Shown one piece after another: positions 8,638 through 17,763 of a stretch of DNA of 64,000 nucleotides. The notes below the pieces were generated by a model, which saw only the letters and a list, made by a program, of their open reading frames with translations, searched no databases and had not been told where the DNA came from. Numbering within the stretch: position 1 is the first letter of the stretch; every line of letters starts with the position of its first letter. A program made the position numbers and the translations under genes. This DNA is from CAVRGQ01 sp963720785. Its GTDB lineage: Bacteria; Actinomycetota; Acidimicrobiia; IMCC26256; DASPTH01. The stretch lies in the NCBI GenBank assembly GCA_963720785.1, contig CAVRGQ010000009.1, positions 1-64,000 of the forward strand. The letters are read 5' to 3'.

Positions 8638-9129
8638 ATGAAGCTGCAGCACATGCTCAAGCGGCGAGTCGCACTGGTGGCCGTGGCCGCGGCCATCGCG
8701 CTGGGTGCCAGCGCCTGTGGATTCGCCAACATCTCGGCCACACCGCCGTCGGATGCCGTCCAGAACGGCGTGCTCCAGGCGATGAACTCCGACCGCCAGG
8801 CCAACGGCGTCCCGGCGCTCCAGTGGAGCCCGAAGCTCGCCAACACGGCCGGCTCCTGGGCCGCCAACGAGGCCCGGAACAACAACATGTACCACCAGGA
8901 CCTGAGCGCGCTGCTCTACTCGGCGGACTACAGCGGCTGGTACACGCTCGGCGAGAACCTGCTCGTGGGCCCCGGCAACATGTCGGTGGCGCAGATGGAG
9001 AGCGCGTGGATGAACTCCCCCGCGCACCGCGCCAACGTCCTCAACCGCTCGTTCAACGCAGCGGGCGTCGGGTACGTCCGTGGCGGCGACGGGCGCCTCT
9101 GGGTGGTCGTCGACTTCGGCGGCGTCTGA
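8638..9129 (+). CDS. CAP/SCP-domain lipoprotein
   Basis: Protein of 163 residues with a basic N-terminus, a hydrophobic stretch (ALVAVAAAIALGASAC) and a lipobox ending at Cys23, so it is probably a membrane-anchored lipoprotein on the cell surface. The remainder is a CAP (PR-1/SCP-like) domain: MNSDRQANGVPALQWSPKL, the Trp-rich GWYTLGENLLVG, and the signature WMNSPAHRANVLNRSF with the conserved His. Bacterial CAP proteins are common in Gram-positives, and their function is poorly understood. A GGGGAG ribosome site lies 9 bp before the ATG. It is divergent from the permease across about 250 bp in which I see no other gene. Confidence 0.92.
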   Translation: MKLQHMLKRRVALVAVAAAIALGASACGFANISATPPSDAVQNGVLQAMNSDRQANGVPALQWSPKLANTAGSWAANEARNNNMYHQDLSALLYSADYSGWYTLGENLLVGPGNMSVAQMESAWMNSPAHRANVLNRSFNAAGVGYVRGGDGRLWVVVDFGGV

Positions 9130-9155
9130 GCCCGGATACGAACCGAGCACGAGTC

Positions 9156-9183
9156 AGGACCCGCGGCCCAGGCTGCGGGTCCT
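9156..9183 (+). terminator. Hairpin after CAP lipoprotein gene
   Basis: Perfect inverted repeat AGGACCCGC ... GCGGGTCCT (9-bp arms, 10-nt loop) begins 27 bp after the stop codon. There is no clear U run. Likely a transcription terminator. Confidence 0.6.
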
Positions 9184-9210
9184 GTCGCGTCCGGACCCGG
9201 TGCGTGTCGC

Positions 9211-9216
9211 TACACT
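9211..9216 (+). promoter_or_regulatory. Possible -10 element of the ECF sigma gene
   Basis: TACACT fits the actinobacterial TANNNT -10 pattern and lies 71 bp upstream of the sigma-factor ATG, directly after the preceding terminator. No convincing -35 is visible, so this is a weak call. Confidence 0.25.
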
Positions 9217-9286
9217 CACGAGGAGTGGCAGATCGGGTGCCAACCGGCAGATCGTGGCCGGGCACGGCGCCGTGGCAGGGGCAGAG

Positions 9287-9877
9287 ATGATCGGACCGCA
9301 GTTCGCGGAGACGCTCGACGGGGCCCGCGCCGGCAACGACGCGGCGTTCGCCGCGTTGTGGCGCGATCTGAACCCGCCACTCGTGCGGTACCTGCGCGTG
9401 GTCGCGCCTCGCGAGGCCGACGACCTCGCCTCGGAGACGTGGACGTCGGTCACGATGGGCCTCGACCGCTTCACCGGCGACGAGGGCGCGTTCCGCGCCT
9501 GGGTGTTCGTCACCGCGCGCCGGCGCGCCGTCGACCACTTCCGACGCGAACGCCGCCGACCCGCCACCCCGGTCGATCCCGAGATCCTGCGCGACGCGCT
9601 CGTCGCCGCGCGCACACCGTCCGACGACGTGCTCGACGCGCTCGGCACCGAGGAGGCGCTCGCCATCGTCGCGACGCTCCCGCCCGACCAGGCCGAGGTC
9701 GTCGCGCTGCGCACGATCGGCGGCCTCGACGTGCAGCAGGTCGCCGAGGTGATCGGCAAACGACCCGGCACCGTGCGCGTCCTCGCGCACCGCGGCCTCA
9801 AGAACCTCGCCCGCACCATCGGTCCCGCGACGAAGCCGGAACCCGCCGACGGAAACTCGGAGGAGGTGACGTCGTGA
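9287..9877 (+). CDS. ECF-family RNA polymerase sigma factor
   Basis: Protein of 196 residues with sigma-70 region 2 (VRYLRVVAPREADDLASETW, then DEGAFRAWVFVTARRRAVD) and region 4.2 (LPPDQAEVVALRTIGGLDV followed by the helix-turn-helix IGKRPGTVRVLAHRG). It directs RNA polymerase to an unknown regulon. The ATG at 9287 fits the usual N-terminal length. Its stop overlaps the GTG of the next gene by 4 bp, so the two are coupled; the downstream membrane protein is the expected place for an anti-sigma factor. Confidence 0.93.
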   Translation: MIGPQFAETLDGARAGNDAAFAALWRDLNPPLVRYLRVVAPREADDLASETWTSVTMGLDRFTGDEGAFRAWVFVTARRRAVDHFRRERRRPATPVDPEILRDALVAARTPSDDVLDALGTEEALAIVATLPPDQAEVVALRTIGGLDVQQVAEVIGKRPGTVRVLAHRGLKNLARTIGPATKPEPADGNSEEVTS

Positions 9878-10801
9878 GCCCGCACCGCAACGACGCCCTC
9901 GACCGCACGCTCGACGACGCGCTCGCCGGCCGCATGCTCGCCGGACTCGCGCCCGACGACACGCCCGACGTGTGCCGCCCGGTCGCCGTCGTCATCGGCG
10001 AACTGCGCGCCCCCGCCACTCCCGCCGAGCTCGCCGACGAGGAAGCTGCGCTCGCGGCGTTCCGCGCCAACCACGCGGCCCGCACCGCGGCCGCCGGCAA
10101 TCACGAGGACGACGACCGGGGGAAGGTGACGCCGATCCTCGCCGCCCGCCCGCCGCGTCGCAGCCGTCGCAGCCGTCGCACGCTCGTCGCGGCGCTCGCG
10201 GCCGCGGCCGTGTTCGCGATCGGCGGGACCACGGTCGCGGCGTCGAACGGATCACTGCCCGGACCGGTGCAGGACTTCGCGCACGACGCACTGAACGTGG
10301 TCGGCGTCGACGTGCCCTCGGGCAACGGGCACGGCAACACCGACGGCACCCCGGCGGGCAACCCGGGCCGCACCGGCGCCAACAGTTCCGACACCGACGG
10401 ATCGGGCACCGGATCAGGCAAGGGATCGGGCACCGACAAGGCGCCCACCACCAGCAGCCCCGCCGCGGGCACCACCGACACCACCGCACCCGCAGCCGGC
10501 GGGGGCTCGGCGAACGGCAACGGCGCCGACGGCACGAACAACGGTTCCGACAACGCGAGCGCGGGCGCCGGGAACGCGGGCGGCAACCCGAACGCCGGAG
10601 CGGGCAACTCCAACGCCGGCGGCAACGGCAACCCGAACGCCGGCTCCGGGAACTCCAACGCCGGCGGGAACGGCAACGGCAACGGCAACGGCAACGGGAA
10701 CGGCACACGGCAACGGGAACGGCAACGGCGTCGGGAACGGCGTCGGCAACGGAGGGACGCCGCCGGGCCAGGGCGGCACGCCTCCCGGTCAAAACAAGTA
10801 G
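9874..10801 (+). CDS. Membrane-anchored anti-sigma-like protein with Gly/Asn-rich tail (frameshifted)
   Basis: The N-terminal ~90 residues are cytoplasmic and charged, with no zinc-binding ZAS motif that I can recognise. A single membrane segment follows (TLVAALAAAAVFAIGGTTVA, about residues 105-124), then PGPVQDFAHDALNVVGVDVP and a long extracytoplasmic tail rich in Gly, Asn, Ser and Thr. Position and coupling to the sigma gene suggest it restrains that factor, but this is inference. Near 10706, inside the GGC-AAC repeats, the frame must shift once; after the shift the tail continues as GNGNGVGNGVGNGG and ends TPPGQGGTPPGQNK. Slippage or miscounting in the repeat is the likely cause. Confidence 0.75.
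10585..10674 (+). repeat. 45-bp tandem repeat followed by GGCAAC hexamers
   Basis: Two copies of a 45-bp unit (starting AACCCGAACGCCGG at 10585 and 10630) encode N-P-N-A-G-x-G-N-S-N-A-G-G-N-G. The array runs on as (GGC/GGG-AAC) hexamer repeats to about 10735. It lies in the tail of the anti-sigma-like protein. Confidence 0.85.
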
Positions 10802-10820
10802 CCGGTCAGAACAAGTAGCC
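10787..10820. repeat. 17-bp tandem duplication across a stop codon
   Basis: GGTCAAAACAAGTAGCC and GGTCAGAACAAGTAGCC are adjacent copies with one mismatch. The first contains the TAG stop of the anti-sigma-like gene, so a second stop context follows. Part of a third copy (GGTCAG) starts at 10821. Confidence 0.85.
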
Positions 10821-10822
10821 GG

Positions 10823-11314
10823 TCAGGCGCGCGAGGGGGCCCAGGCGCAGGCCTCGGCCACGTCGAGCACGGCCATCACGCGGCCGCTCGCCATCCAGCC
10901 AGCGGTGAGCACGGTGAGCTCGAAGATCTCCGGGTCGGTGAACTGCTCGCGGAGCCGGTCGAAGTAGGCGTCGTCGATCGTGCGGTGGTCGGTGGCGAAG
11001 CGGCGGGCGAAGTCCATCGCCAGCCGTTCCTGCGCCGAGTACGCGCCGTTCTCGGGGTCCTCCACGTGCACGTAGAGCTCCTCGTCGACTCCCTGGGCGG
11101 CGAGCTCGGGGATCCGCCACCCCATGCACACGTTGCACCCGTTGACGTGGGCGATGGTCATGCGCACCAGCTCCCGCACGCGGGCCGGGAGGATGCGGGT
11201 GTCGTGGTCGTAGAGTGCGCCCGAGAGCCCGCCGATGGCGGCGCCGAGGTCGGGGACGACCCCCCAGATGGTCTCGATGTCGGGGCGGCCGTCGGGTGTG
11301 GCGATGCGGGCCAT
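10823..11314 (-). CDS. Carboxymuconolactone decarboxylase/AhpD-like protein
   Basis: Protein of 163 residues in the CMD/AhpD superfamily. The redox-type motif NGCNVCMGW (about residues 58-66) sits after VRELVRMTIAHV, where AhpD proteins carry the CxxC that reduces peroxiredoxin partners or handles alkylhydroperoxides. The usual CxxxH downstream His is replaced here by Met-Gly-Trp, so peroxidase activity is uncertain. The ATG at 11314 is preceded by GGGGGAA. It is convergent with the anti-sigma-like gene (stops about 20 bp apart) and divergent from lhr. Confidence 0.85.
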   Translation of the reverse strand: MARIATPDGRPDIETIWGVVPDLGAAIGGLSGALYDHDTRILPARVRELVRMTIAHVNGCNVCMGWRIPELAAQGVDEELYVHVEDPENGAYSAQERLAMDFARRFATDHRTIDDAYFDRLREQFTDPEIFELTVLTAGWMASGRVMAVLDVAEACAWAPSRA

Positions 11315-11416
11315 GGTGAGGTTCCCCCTGCGTGGATCGACCGGTTTCGAGCGGTCCCACGAGGGTAGCCAGGATCTGCCGTCGTTGCTGTCGTACCCAT
11401 CCGCGATGATGGCGGG

Positions 11417-14400
11417 GTGACCCTGGTGCGCCTCCCGCTCGAGCTCCCGGCCGACGAGTCGGCCGGGCGCGCCTCGGAGCGCGGTCCGGGGAGCGGGCCG
11501 GGGAGCGTCCCGGGCCCGCCCCAGATGCCGGCCAGGGGCGGTGGCTCGGTCGAGGAGTTCCACCCGGCGGTGGCCGAGTGGTTCCGCCGCCGTTTCCCCG
11601 AAGGGCCCACCGCACCGCAGCGCGAGGGCTGGCCGCCAATCGCCGCCGAGCGCGACACGCTCATCGCCGCGCCCACCGGTTCCGGCAAGACCCTGGCCGG
11701 CTTCCTCGTCTGCATCGACCGTCTCTACCGCGCCCACGAGCAGGGCCAGCAGGTCGAGGGCATCACCCGCGTCGTCTACGTGTCGCCGCTGAAAGCGCTC
11801 GCGGTCGACATCGCGGAGAACCTCGAGCGACCGCTACGCGAGATCGCGGAGATCGCGGTCGAGCTCGGCCTGTCGGCCCCCAACGTGCGCGTCGCCGTGC
11901 GCACCGGCGACACCCCCAACTCCGCACGCGCGGCGATGCTGCGCACGCCACCGAGCTTTGTGGTCACCACCCCCGAGTCGCTCTACCTCCTCGTCACCGG
12001 CGGGCGCAGCCGCGAGATGCTGCGCACGGTGCAGACGGTCATCGTCGACGAGATCCACGCCGTCGCGCGCGACAAGCGGGGCGCGCACCTCGCGCTCACG
12101 CTCGAGCGGCTCGAGGCGCTCGCCGACGCGCGACCTGCGCGTGTCGGGCTCTCGGCCACGCAACGTCCGATCGAGACGGTCGGCAAGCTGCTGGTGGGCG
12201 ACCGTGAGCTCCCGGCCATCGTCGATGCCGGCCACCAACGCGCCCTCGACCTCGCGCTCGAGCTCCCCGACAGCGAACTCGAGGCGGTGGCGTCGGGCGA
12301 GCAGATGGCGGAGATCCTCGACCGCATCGCGCAGCTCGTCACCGAGCACCGCACCACCATCGTGTTCGTCAACACGCGTCGCCTGGCCGAACGGCTCGCC
12401 CACAACCTCGGCGAGCGCCTCGGCGACGACGTCGTGGCCGCGCACCACGGCAGCCTCTCCAAGGAGCGGCGCCACCGGGTCGAGACGCGTCTGCGCGCCG
12501 GCGACCTGCGCGCGCTCGTGGCCACCGCGTCGCTCGAGCTCGGCATCGACATCGGCCCGGTGGAACTCGTGTGCCAGATCGGGTCGCCGCGCAGCATCGC
12601 CACCTTCCTGCAGCGCGTCGGCCGGTCCAACCACTCGCGTGCAGGCACGCCGAAGGGTCGCCTCTACCCGCTCACCCGCGACGAGCTCGTGGAGTGCAGC
12701 GCGCTCCTCGCTGCGGTGCACGCCGGTCACCTCGACACGCTCGAGCTGCCCCGTCTCCCGCTCGACATCCTGGCGCAGCAGATCATCGCGGAGACGGGTG
12801 CGCAGGAGTGGAACACCGACGACCTCTACGCCACGTTGCGGCGCGCCGCGCCGTACCACGAGCTCACCCGCGAGCAGTTCGACGCGGTCCTGCGCCTCGT
12901 GAGCGAGGGCATCGAGACCGGGCGCGGCACGCGCGGCGCCTACGTCCACCACGACGGCGTGAACCACGAGGTGCGGGGACGCAAGGGCGCGAGGCTCGCC
13001 GCGGTCACGTCGGGGGGCGCCATCCCCGAAACCGGCGACTACCGCGTCGTCGCCGAACCCGACGACACCTTCATCGGCACCCTCAACGAGGACTTCGCGG
13101 TCGAGTCGATGGCCGGCGACATCTTCCTACTCGGCACGCACTCGTGGCAGATCCGCAAGGTCGAGACGGGCGTGGTCCGCGTGCGCGACGCCGGCGACAC
13201 GCCGCCCACCATCCCCTTCTGGACGGGTGAGGCTCCCGCCCGCACCGCCGAGCTGTCGGCGGAGGTGTCCGCGCTGCGCGGCGCGGTCGACGCCTACCTC
13301 GCCGCCGGCGACGGCGACGGCGCACGTCGCCACGTGGAGTCGGCGTGCGGCATCTCGCCCGAGGCCGCGGGGCTCGTGGTCGACTACCTCGCGGTGGGGC
13401 GTGCGGGGCTGGGGGCGATGCCCACGCAGGAACGCATCGTCGTCGAGCGCTTCTTCGACGACACCGGCGGCATGCAGCTCGTGGTGCACTCCCCCTTCGG
13501 TGGGCGCATCAACCGCGCGTTCGGCCTCGCGCTGCGCAAGAAGTTCTGCCGCACCTTCAACTTCGAGTTGCAGGCGGCCGCGTCCGACGACGCGATCGTG
13601 CTGTCGCTCGGGCCGCACCACAGCTTCCCGCTCGAGGAAGTGGTGCGCTACGTGAACAGCCGCACCGTGCACGACACGTTGGAGCAGGCGATCCTGCCGT
13701 CGCCGATGTTCCAGTCGCGGTGGCGCTGGAACCTCAACCGCTCGTTGATGGTGCTGCGGTTCCGCAACGGCAAGCGCAATCCCCCGCCGATCCAGCGCAT
13801 GGAGTCCGACGACCTGATGGCCGCGGTGTTCCCGGGTGCGGCCGCGTGCCAGGAGAACATCTCCGGCCCGATCGAGATCCCCGACCACCTCCTCGTGCGC
13901 CAGACCATCGACGACACGCTCCACGAGGCGCTCGACGCCGACGGGTTCCAGGCGCTGCTGCAACGCATCGAGGGCGGCGAGGTGGCGGTGCACTGCGCCG
14001 ACACCACCGAACCGTCGGTGCTCGCGCACGAGATCCTCACCGCCCGGCCCTACGCCTTCCTCGACGACGAGGAATTCCAGAACCGGCGCACGAACGCAGT
14101 GGTGATCCGCCGCGGGCTGCAGGTCGACCTCGCGACGATCGGCACGCTCGATCCCGAGGCCATCGCGCAGGTCCACTCCGAGACCACCCCGGAACCCACG
14201 TCACCCGACGACCTCCACGACCTGCTCGCGTCACTGGTGGCCACCCGCCCGCGCGACGCGTGGGCCGAACTGTTCGCCGAGCTCGAGGCCCGCCGGCGCG
14301 TGGTAGTCGTGCGCAACCCCGAGGGCGACCCGCTGTGGTGCACCGCGGAACGCGCCGAGGATGCCGAGCGCGCGTTCACCGGCGACGAAGAGGCGGTGGC

Positions 14401-15793
14401 GGCGATGGTGCGCGGCCACCTGGAGATCAGCGGCATCACCACGGTCGCCGCGCTCGCCGCGACCACCGGCCTGGTTCCCACTCGCGTCGAGGTCGGCCTC
14501 GCCTACCTCGAGGCGCGCGGCTCGGCGATGCAGGGTCGCTACACGCCCGAGGCGCGCGCCGATGCGGCGGGCGCGGGCGCCGGAGACTCGGCCGGCGAGC
14601 AACCGGTCGAATGGGTGGCACGGCGGCTCCTCGCCCGGATGCACGCGGGGTCACGGCGGTCGCGCCGCAACTCGGTCGATCCGGTCACCGCCCAGGACTT
14701 CATGCGCTTCCTCCTGCGTTGGCAGCACCTCGCGCCGGGCACCCAGCTCGTCGGCGAAGCCGGCCTGGCCACGGTGGTCGAGCAGCTGCAGGGGTGGGAG
14801 GCAGCCGCGGTCGCGTGGGAGTCCGACCTCCTGGCGGGCCGGATGCGCCGCTACGAACCCGGCTGGCTCGACCGGTTGAGCGTCGCGGGCGACGTCGCCT
14901 GGCTGCGGGTCACGCCGAGCACCCGCGACGTCGACGCCCCGGCGGTGGCGCCGTCGAAGGCCACCCCCATCTCGCTCGTCTGCCGCGAAGACCTGCCGTG
15001 GCTGCTGGCCGCAGCCCGTGCCGGGGGGCCCACCCCCGAGCCCGCCGTGGGCGCCACCGCCGAGGTGCTCGAGGTGCTGCGCGAGCGCGGCGCCTGCTTC
15101 GCCGCCGAGCTCGCCGCCGCCACCAACCGCATGCCCGAAGACATCGAACGCGCCCTCTGGGACGGCGTGGCGCGAGGGCTGGTGATGTCCGACGGCTTCG
15201 GCGCCATCCGCGCCCGGGTGGCGCGCAGCAGTTCGTCCACCGACGCCCGCCGGTTCTCCCGGCTGTCACGCGGCGCGCGGTCCACCGCCACCGCGGCGGC
15301 CGGCCGCTGGTCGCTGGTGCCCTCAGGCGCCGCACTCGACGGCGGAGCAGGCGGGGCGGGCACGGCAGGCGCCGCCGACGACGCGCCCGACCGCGAGGAT
15401 CTCGCCGAGGCGGTGGCCGAGGTGCTGCTGCGCCGCTACGGGGTGGTGTTCCGCGGCCTCGCCCTCCACGACTCGTTGCGCTTCCCCTGGCGCGACCTGC
15501 AGTGGGCGTTGCGGCGCCTGGAAGACCGAGGGCTCGTGCGCGGTGGTCGCTTCGTGGCCGGGTTCCCGGGCGAGCAGTACGCCCTCCCCCATGCCGTCGA
15601 GCAGCTCGCGCAGGTGCGGCGGGCGCCGCGCACGGGCGAGCGGGTGGTGGTCAACGCGGTCGATCCCCTCAACCTCGTGGGCCTGGTGGTGCCCGGCGCG
15701 AACGTCACGTCGGTGCGCACCCGCCAGGTCGTCTACGTCGACGGCGTGGTCGAGGGAACGGTCGAAGAAGCGATCGTCGCGACGCTGACCTAG
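11417..15793 (+). CDS. lhr: Large ATP-dependent helicase Lhr
   Basis: Superfamily 2 DNA/RNA helicase of 1458 residues, the full length for actinobacterial Lhr. Core motifs are visible: Q-type region WFRRRFPEGPTAPQREGW, motif I APTGSGKT, motif Ia VSPLKALAVD, motif II DEIH, motif III SATQ, then TIVFVNTRRLAERLAH, TASLELGIDIG and the QRVGRSNH motif VI. The Lhr core (winged helix plus beta-barrel domain) and a long C-terminal region follow. Lhr unwinds 3'-tailed DNA and DNA:RNA hybrids and is linked to DNA repair in mycobacteria. The chosen start is GTG 11417; the first ~50 residues are low complexity, so a later start is possible. It ends tail-to-tail with the stress-protein gene (stops overlap). 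Confidence 0.96.
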   Translation: MTLVRLPLELPADESAGRASERGPGSGPGSVPGPPQMPARGGGSVEEFHPAVAEWFRRRFPEGPTAPQREGWPPIAAERDTLIAAPTGSGKTLAGFLVCIDRLYRAHEQGQQVEGITRVVYVSPLKALAVDIAENLERPLREIAEIAVELGLSAPNVRVAVRTGDTPNSARAAMLRTPPSFVVTTPESLYLLVTGGRSREMLRTVQTVIVDEIHAVARDKRGAHLALTLERLEALADARPARVGLSATQRPIETVGKLLVGDRELPAIVDAGHQRALDLALELPDSELEAVASGEQMAEILDRIAQLVTEHRTTIVFVNTRRLAERLAHNLGERLGDDVVAAHHGSLSKERRHRVETRLRAGDLRALVATASLELGIDIGPVELVCQIGSPRSIATFLQRVGRSNHSRAGTPKGRLYPLTRDELVECSALLAAVHAGHLDTLELPRLPLDILAQQIIAETGAQEWNTDDLYATLRRAAPYHELTREQFDAVLRLVSEGIETGRGTRGAYVHHDGVNHEVRGRKGARLAAVTSGGAIPETGDYRVVAEPDDTFIGTLNEDFAVESMAGDIFLLGTHSWQIRKVETGVVRVRDAGDTPPTIPFWTGEAPARTAELSAEVSALRGAVDAYLAAGDGDGARRHVESACGISPEAAGLVVDYLAVGRAGLGAMPTQERIVVERFFDDTGGMQLVVHSPFGGRINRAFGLALRKKFCRTFNFELQAAASDDAIVLSLGPHHSFPLEEVVRYVNSRTVHDTLEQAILPSPMFQSRWRWNLNRSLMVLRFRNGKRNPPPIQRMESDDLMAAVFPGAAACQENISGPIEIPDHLLVRQTIDDTLHEALDADGFQALLQRIEGGEVAVHCADTTEPSVLAHEILTARPYAFLDDEEFQNRRTNAVVIRRGLQVDLATIGTLDPEAIAQVHSETTPEPTSPDDLHDLLASLVATRPRDAWAELFAELEARRRVVVVRNPEGDPLWCTAERAEDAERAFTGDEEAVAAMVRGHLEISGITTVAALAATTGLVPTRVEVGLAYLEARGSAMQGRYTPEARADAAGAGAGDSAGEQPVEWVARRLLARMHAGSRRSRRNSVDPVTAQDFMRFLLRWQHLAPGTQLVGEAGLATVVEQLQGWEAAAVAWESDLLAGRMRRYEPGWLDRLSVAGDVAWLRVTPSTRDVDAPAVAPSKATPISLVCREDLPWLLAAARAGGPTPEPAVGATAEVLEVLRERGACFAAELAAATNRMPEDIERALWDGVARGLVMSDGFGAIRARVARSSSSTDARRFSRLSRGARSTATAAAGRWSLVPSGAALDGGAGGAGTAGAADDAPDREDLAEAVAEVLLRRYGVVFRGLALHDSLRFPWRDLQWALRRLEDRGLVRGGRFVAGFPGEQYALPHAVEQLAQVRRAPRTGERVVVNAVDPLNLVGLVVPGANVTSVRTRQVVYVDGVVEGTVEEAIVATLT

Positions 15794-16590
15794 TCGGCCT
15801 CGGGCGGGCGTACCACGAGCACGGGGCAGGGCGCCGCGTGCACCACGCTCGCGGCCACGCTGCCGAGCGTCATCCGGGAGAGGCCACCGCGGCCGAGGGT
15901 GCTCATCGCGATCGCGGGGGCGTGGCGGTCGCGGGCGACGTCGAGGATCACGCCCACCGGGTAGGAGTCGCGGACGGTCTCCAGCGTCACGTCGCCGCAA
16001 CGGGCGAGTTGTGCGGCGGCGACGTCGATCACGGTGGTGGGTTCGTGCGCGGACTCGGCGTCGAGGGGGTGGAACACGTGGAGCAGCAGCGCGCCGGTGC
16101 CGAAGGCGCGCATCCAGGCGCACGCGGCTTCCACCACCGCGCTCGACGCGGGCGCGCCGTCGTGGCACACGAGCAGCGGCCCGTCGCCCGGGTGGCGCTC
16201 CACGTCGGTGTGCGGGCCCACGAGCACCACGGGCGCGTCGACGGTGCGCACCACATCCTGGGCGACGCTGCCGAGAATGGCGGCACCCACGCGGCCGCGG
16301 CCGTGGGTGGCCATGCACACGATGGGGTCCTCGGCGTCGTCCACCACCGAGCGGATGCCCTCCACCGCCCACTTGGTGTCGACGATGTCGGTGTGCACAT
16401 CAGGGGCCTGCAGTTTGCGCGCCGCGTCGACGAGCCACGACGGCGGGACGAGCCGGTCCTCCTCCAACGTTGCCGGGGTGGTGACGAGCACGACGGTGGC
16501 GCCATGCGCGGCAGCGAGGGCGTCGGCCACCGGCAGCGCGCGTTGCGCGACGTCGGAGCCGTCGAGGGGGACGATCACGGTCTGGGGCAC
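15790..16590 (-). CDS. Universal stress protein, two tandem Usp domains
   Basis: Protein of 266 residues made of two Usp folds (about 1-140 and 145-266). The first starts with TVIVPLDGSDVAQRALPVA and has the nucleotide-loop ATHGRGRVGAAILGSVA; the second ends with MSTLGRGGLSRMTLGSVAASV and PVLVVRP. The G-2x-G-9x-G(S/T) loops indicate ATP-binding Usp proteins. Tandem Usp proteins are common members of hypoxia/dormancy regulons in actinobacteria. The GTG start at 16590 fits the first beta strand. It is divergent from the selenoprotein operon. Confidence 0.93.
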   Translation of the reverse strand: MPQTVIVPLDGSDVAQRALPVADALAAAHGATVVLVTTPATLEEDRLVPPSWLVDAARKLQAPDVHTDIVDTKWAVEGIRSVVDDAEDPIVCMATHGRGRVGAAILGSVAQDVVRTVDAPVVLVGPHTDVERHPGDGPLLVCHDGAPASSAVVEAACAWMRAFGTGALLLHVFHPLDAESAHEPTTVIDVAAAQLARCGDVTLETVRDSYPVGVILDVARDRHAPAIAMSTLGRGGLSRMTLGSVAASVVHAAPCPVLVVRPPEAD

Positions 16591-16635
16591 GCCCCATCGT
16601 CGCGCAGGTGGCGTCCCGCGCAAGGGAAGGAGGTC

Positions 16636-16681
16636 CTGCGCTCCCTCGCCCGTGCTCGCCCCTGCGCTCCCTCTCCCGTGC
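16636..16681. repeat. 20-bp direct repeat in promoter region of the selenoprotein operon
   Basis: CTGCGCTCCCTCGCCCGTGC at 16636-16655 recurs with one mismatch at 16662-16681 (26-bp period). It lies in the 144-bp gap between the divergent stress-protein and selenoprotein-operon genes, where operators would be expected. A possible -10 (TAGTGT, 16710-16715) follows. Confidence 0.6.
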
Positions 16682-16734
16682 GGGGATCTCCGGGGCGGCG
16701 ATTCCGGATTAGTGTGCGCGGAGAAGGAGGGGGG

Positions 16735-17763
16735 ATGACCACACTCCACGCGCCCGGTCACGAGTACGCCGACGAGTCCGCGCTGCTCGACGACTACCAC
16801 GCCAGGGGCTGGACCGACGGCCTGCCCGTGGTCGCCCCCACCCCCGAGCGGGTGGCGGCCTTCCTCGCCGCCGCGCAGCTCGCCCCCGACGTCGTGCTCG
16901 GCGAGGTGCCGACCCGCCAGGTGGTGGTGACGGCCGAGCACGCCGCGATCAACGCGGTGATGGCCGGCTGCCGGCCCGAGTACATGCCCGTGGTCGTCGC
17001 CGCGGTGCGCGCCCATCTCCACGAGAAGGGCAACTGCCACTCCACCACCGGCACCCTCTCGGGCGCCGCGCAGGTCGTGATCGTGAACGGCCCGGCGCGC
17101 GCCGCCCTCGACGTCAATTGCACCGCGGGTTGCTTCGGCCCCGGCTGGCAGGCCAACGCCACCATCGGCCGCGCGCTGCGCCTGGTGATCCGCAACGTGT
17201 GCCGGGCGGTACCGAACTTCCTCGACCGGGCCAGCTTCTCCACGCCGGCCCGCTACACGTTCTGTTTCGGCGAGGACGAGGAGGGCAGCGACTGGGTGCC
17301 GCTCGCGCAGGAGCGCGGCGTGCCCGCCGGCACCAGTGCGGTGACGGTCGCGTCGATGATGAACCTCGAGTCGGCCACCGACTTCACCAGCCGCGACCCC
17401 GAGGGGGTCACCGCGTCGATCGCGCGGGGCATCCGCAAGCGCGGCACGTCGGGCGACGTGTGGCTCGGCGACGACACCAACGTGGTGGTGGTGATCGGGC
17501 CCGAACACCGCCGGTTCTTCACCGAGGCCGGCTGGTCGAAAGCCGACGTGCGCACGGCGTTGTGGCCGCTGCTCACCGCGCCGCAGCAGCCGGGCGAGGG
17601 AACGGTGAAGGTCGCCAAGCCCGAGAACGTGCTGCTCGTCGCCGCGGGCGGACCGGGCATGGCGGAGAGTTGGATCATCTTCCCGCACCTGGCGTGGGCG
17701 ATCACCGAGCCGGTGGTCCCCGACGTCACCGCGGTGGCCAGGACCTCGGGAGGCCTGCTGTGA
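16735..17763 (+). CDS. Conserved protein of unknown function, partner of the UGSC selenoprotein
   Basis: Protein of 342 residues that I cannot assign to a named enzyme family. It is soluble, with no signal peptide or membrane segment. Cysteines sit in conserved-looking settings: Cys79 (NAVMAGCRPEYMPVV), Cys101 (KGNCHSTTG), Cys129 and Cys133 (NCTAGCFGPG), Cys156 and Cys177. A strong ribosome site (GAAGGAGGGGG) precedes the ATG. Its TGA overlaps the GTG of the selenoprotein gene by 4 bp, so the two products are made together and probably form one enzyme, with this as the larger subunit. In other genomes the two parts might be fused. The role is inferred from context only. Confidence 0.8.
   Translation: MTTLHAPGHEYADESALLDDYHARGWTDGLPVVAPTPERVAAFLAAAQLAPDVVLGEVPTRQVVVTAEHAAINAVMAGCRPEYMPVVVAAVRAHLHEKGNCHSTTGTLSGAAQVVIVNGPARAALDVNCTAGCFGPGWQANATIGRALRLVIRNVCRAVPNFLDRASFSTPARYTFCFGEDEEGSDWVPLAQERGVPAGTSAVTVASMMNLESATDFTSRDPEGVTASIARGIRKRGTSGDVWLGDDTNVVVVIGPEHRRFFTEAGWSKADVRTALWPLLTAPQQPGEGTVKVAKPENVLLVAAGGPGMAESWIIFPHLAWAITEPVVPDVTAVARTSGGLL

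Noticed and set aside
13345..17763. Open frame of 1472 codons
   Set aside because: It fuses a shadow of lhr, antisense of the stress protein and the real 342-residue gene; only the part from 16735 is supported.
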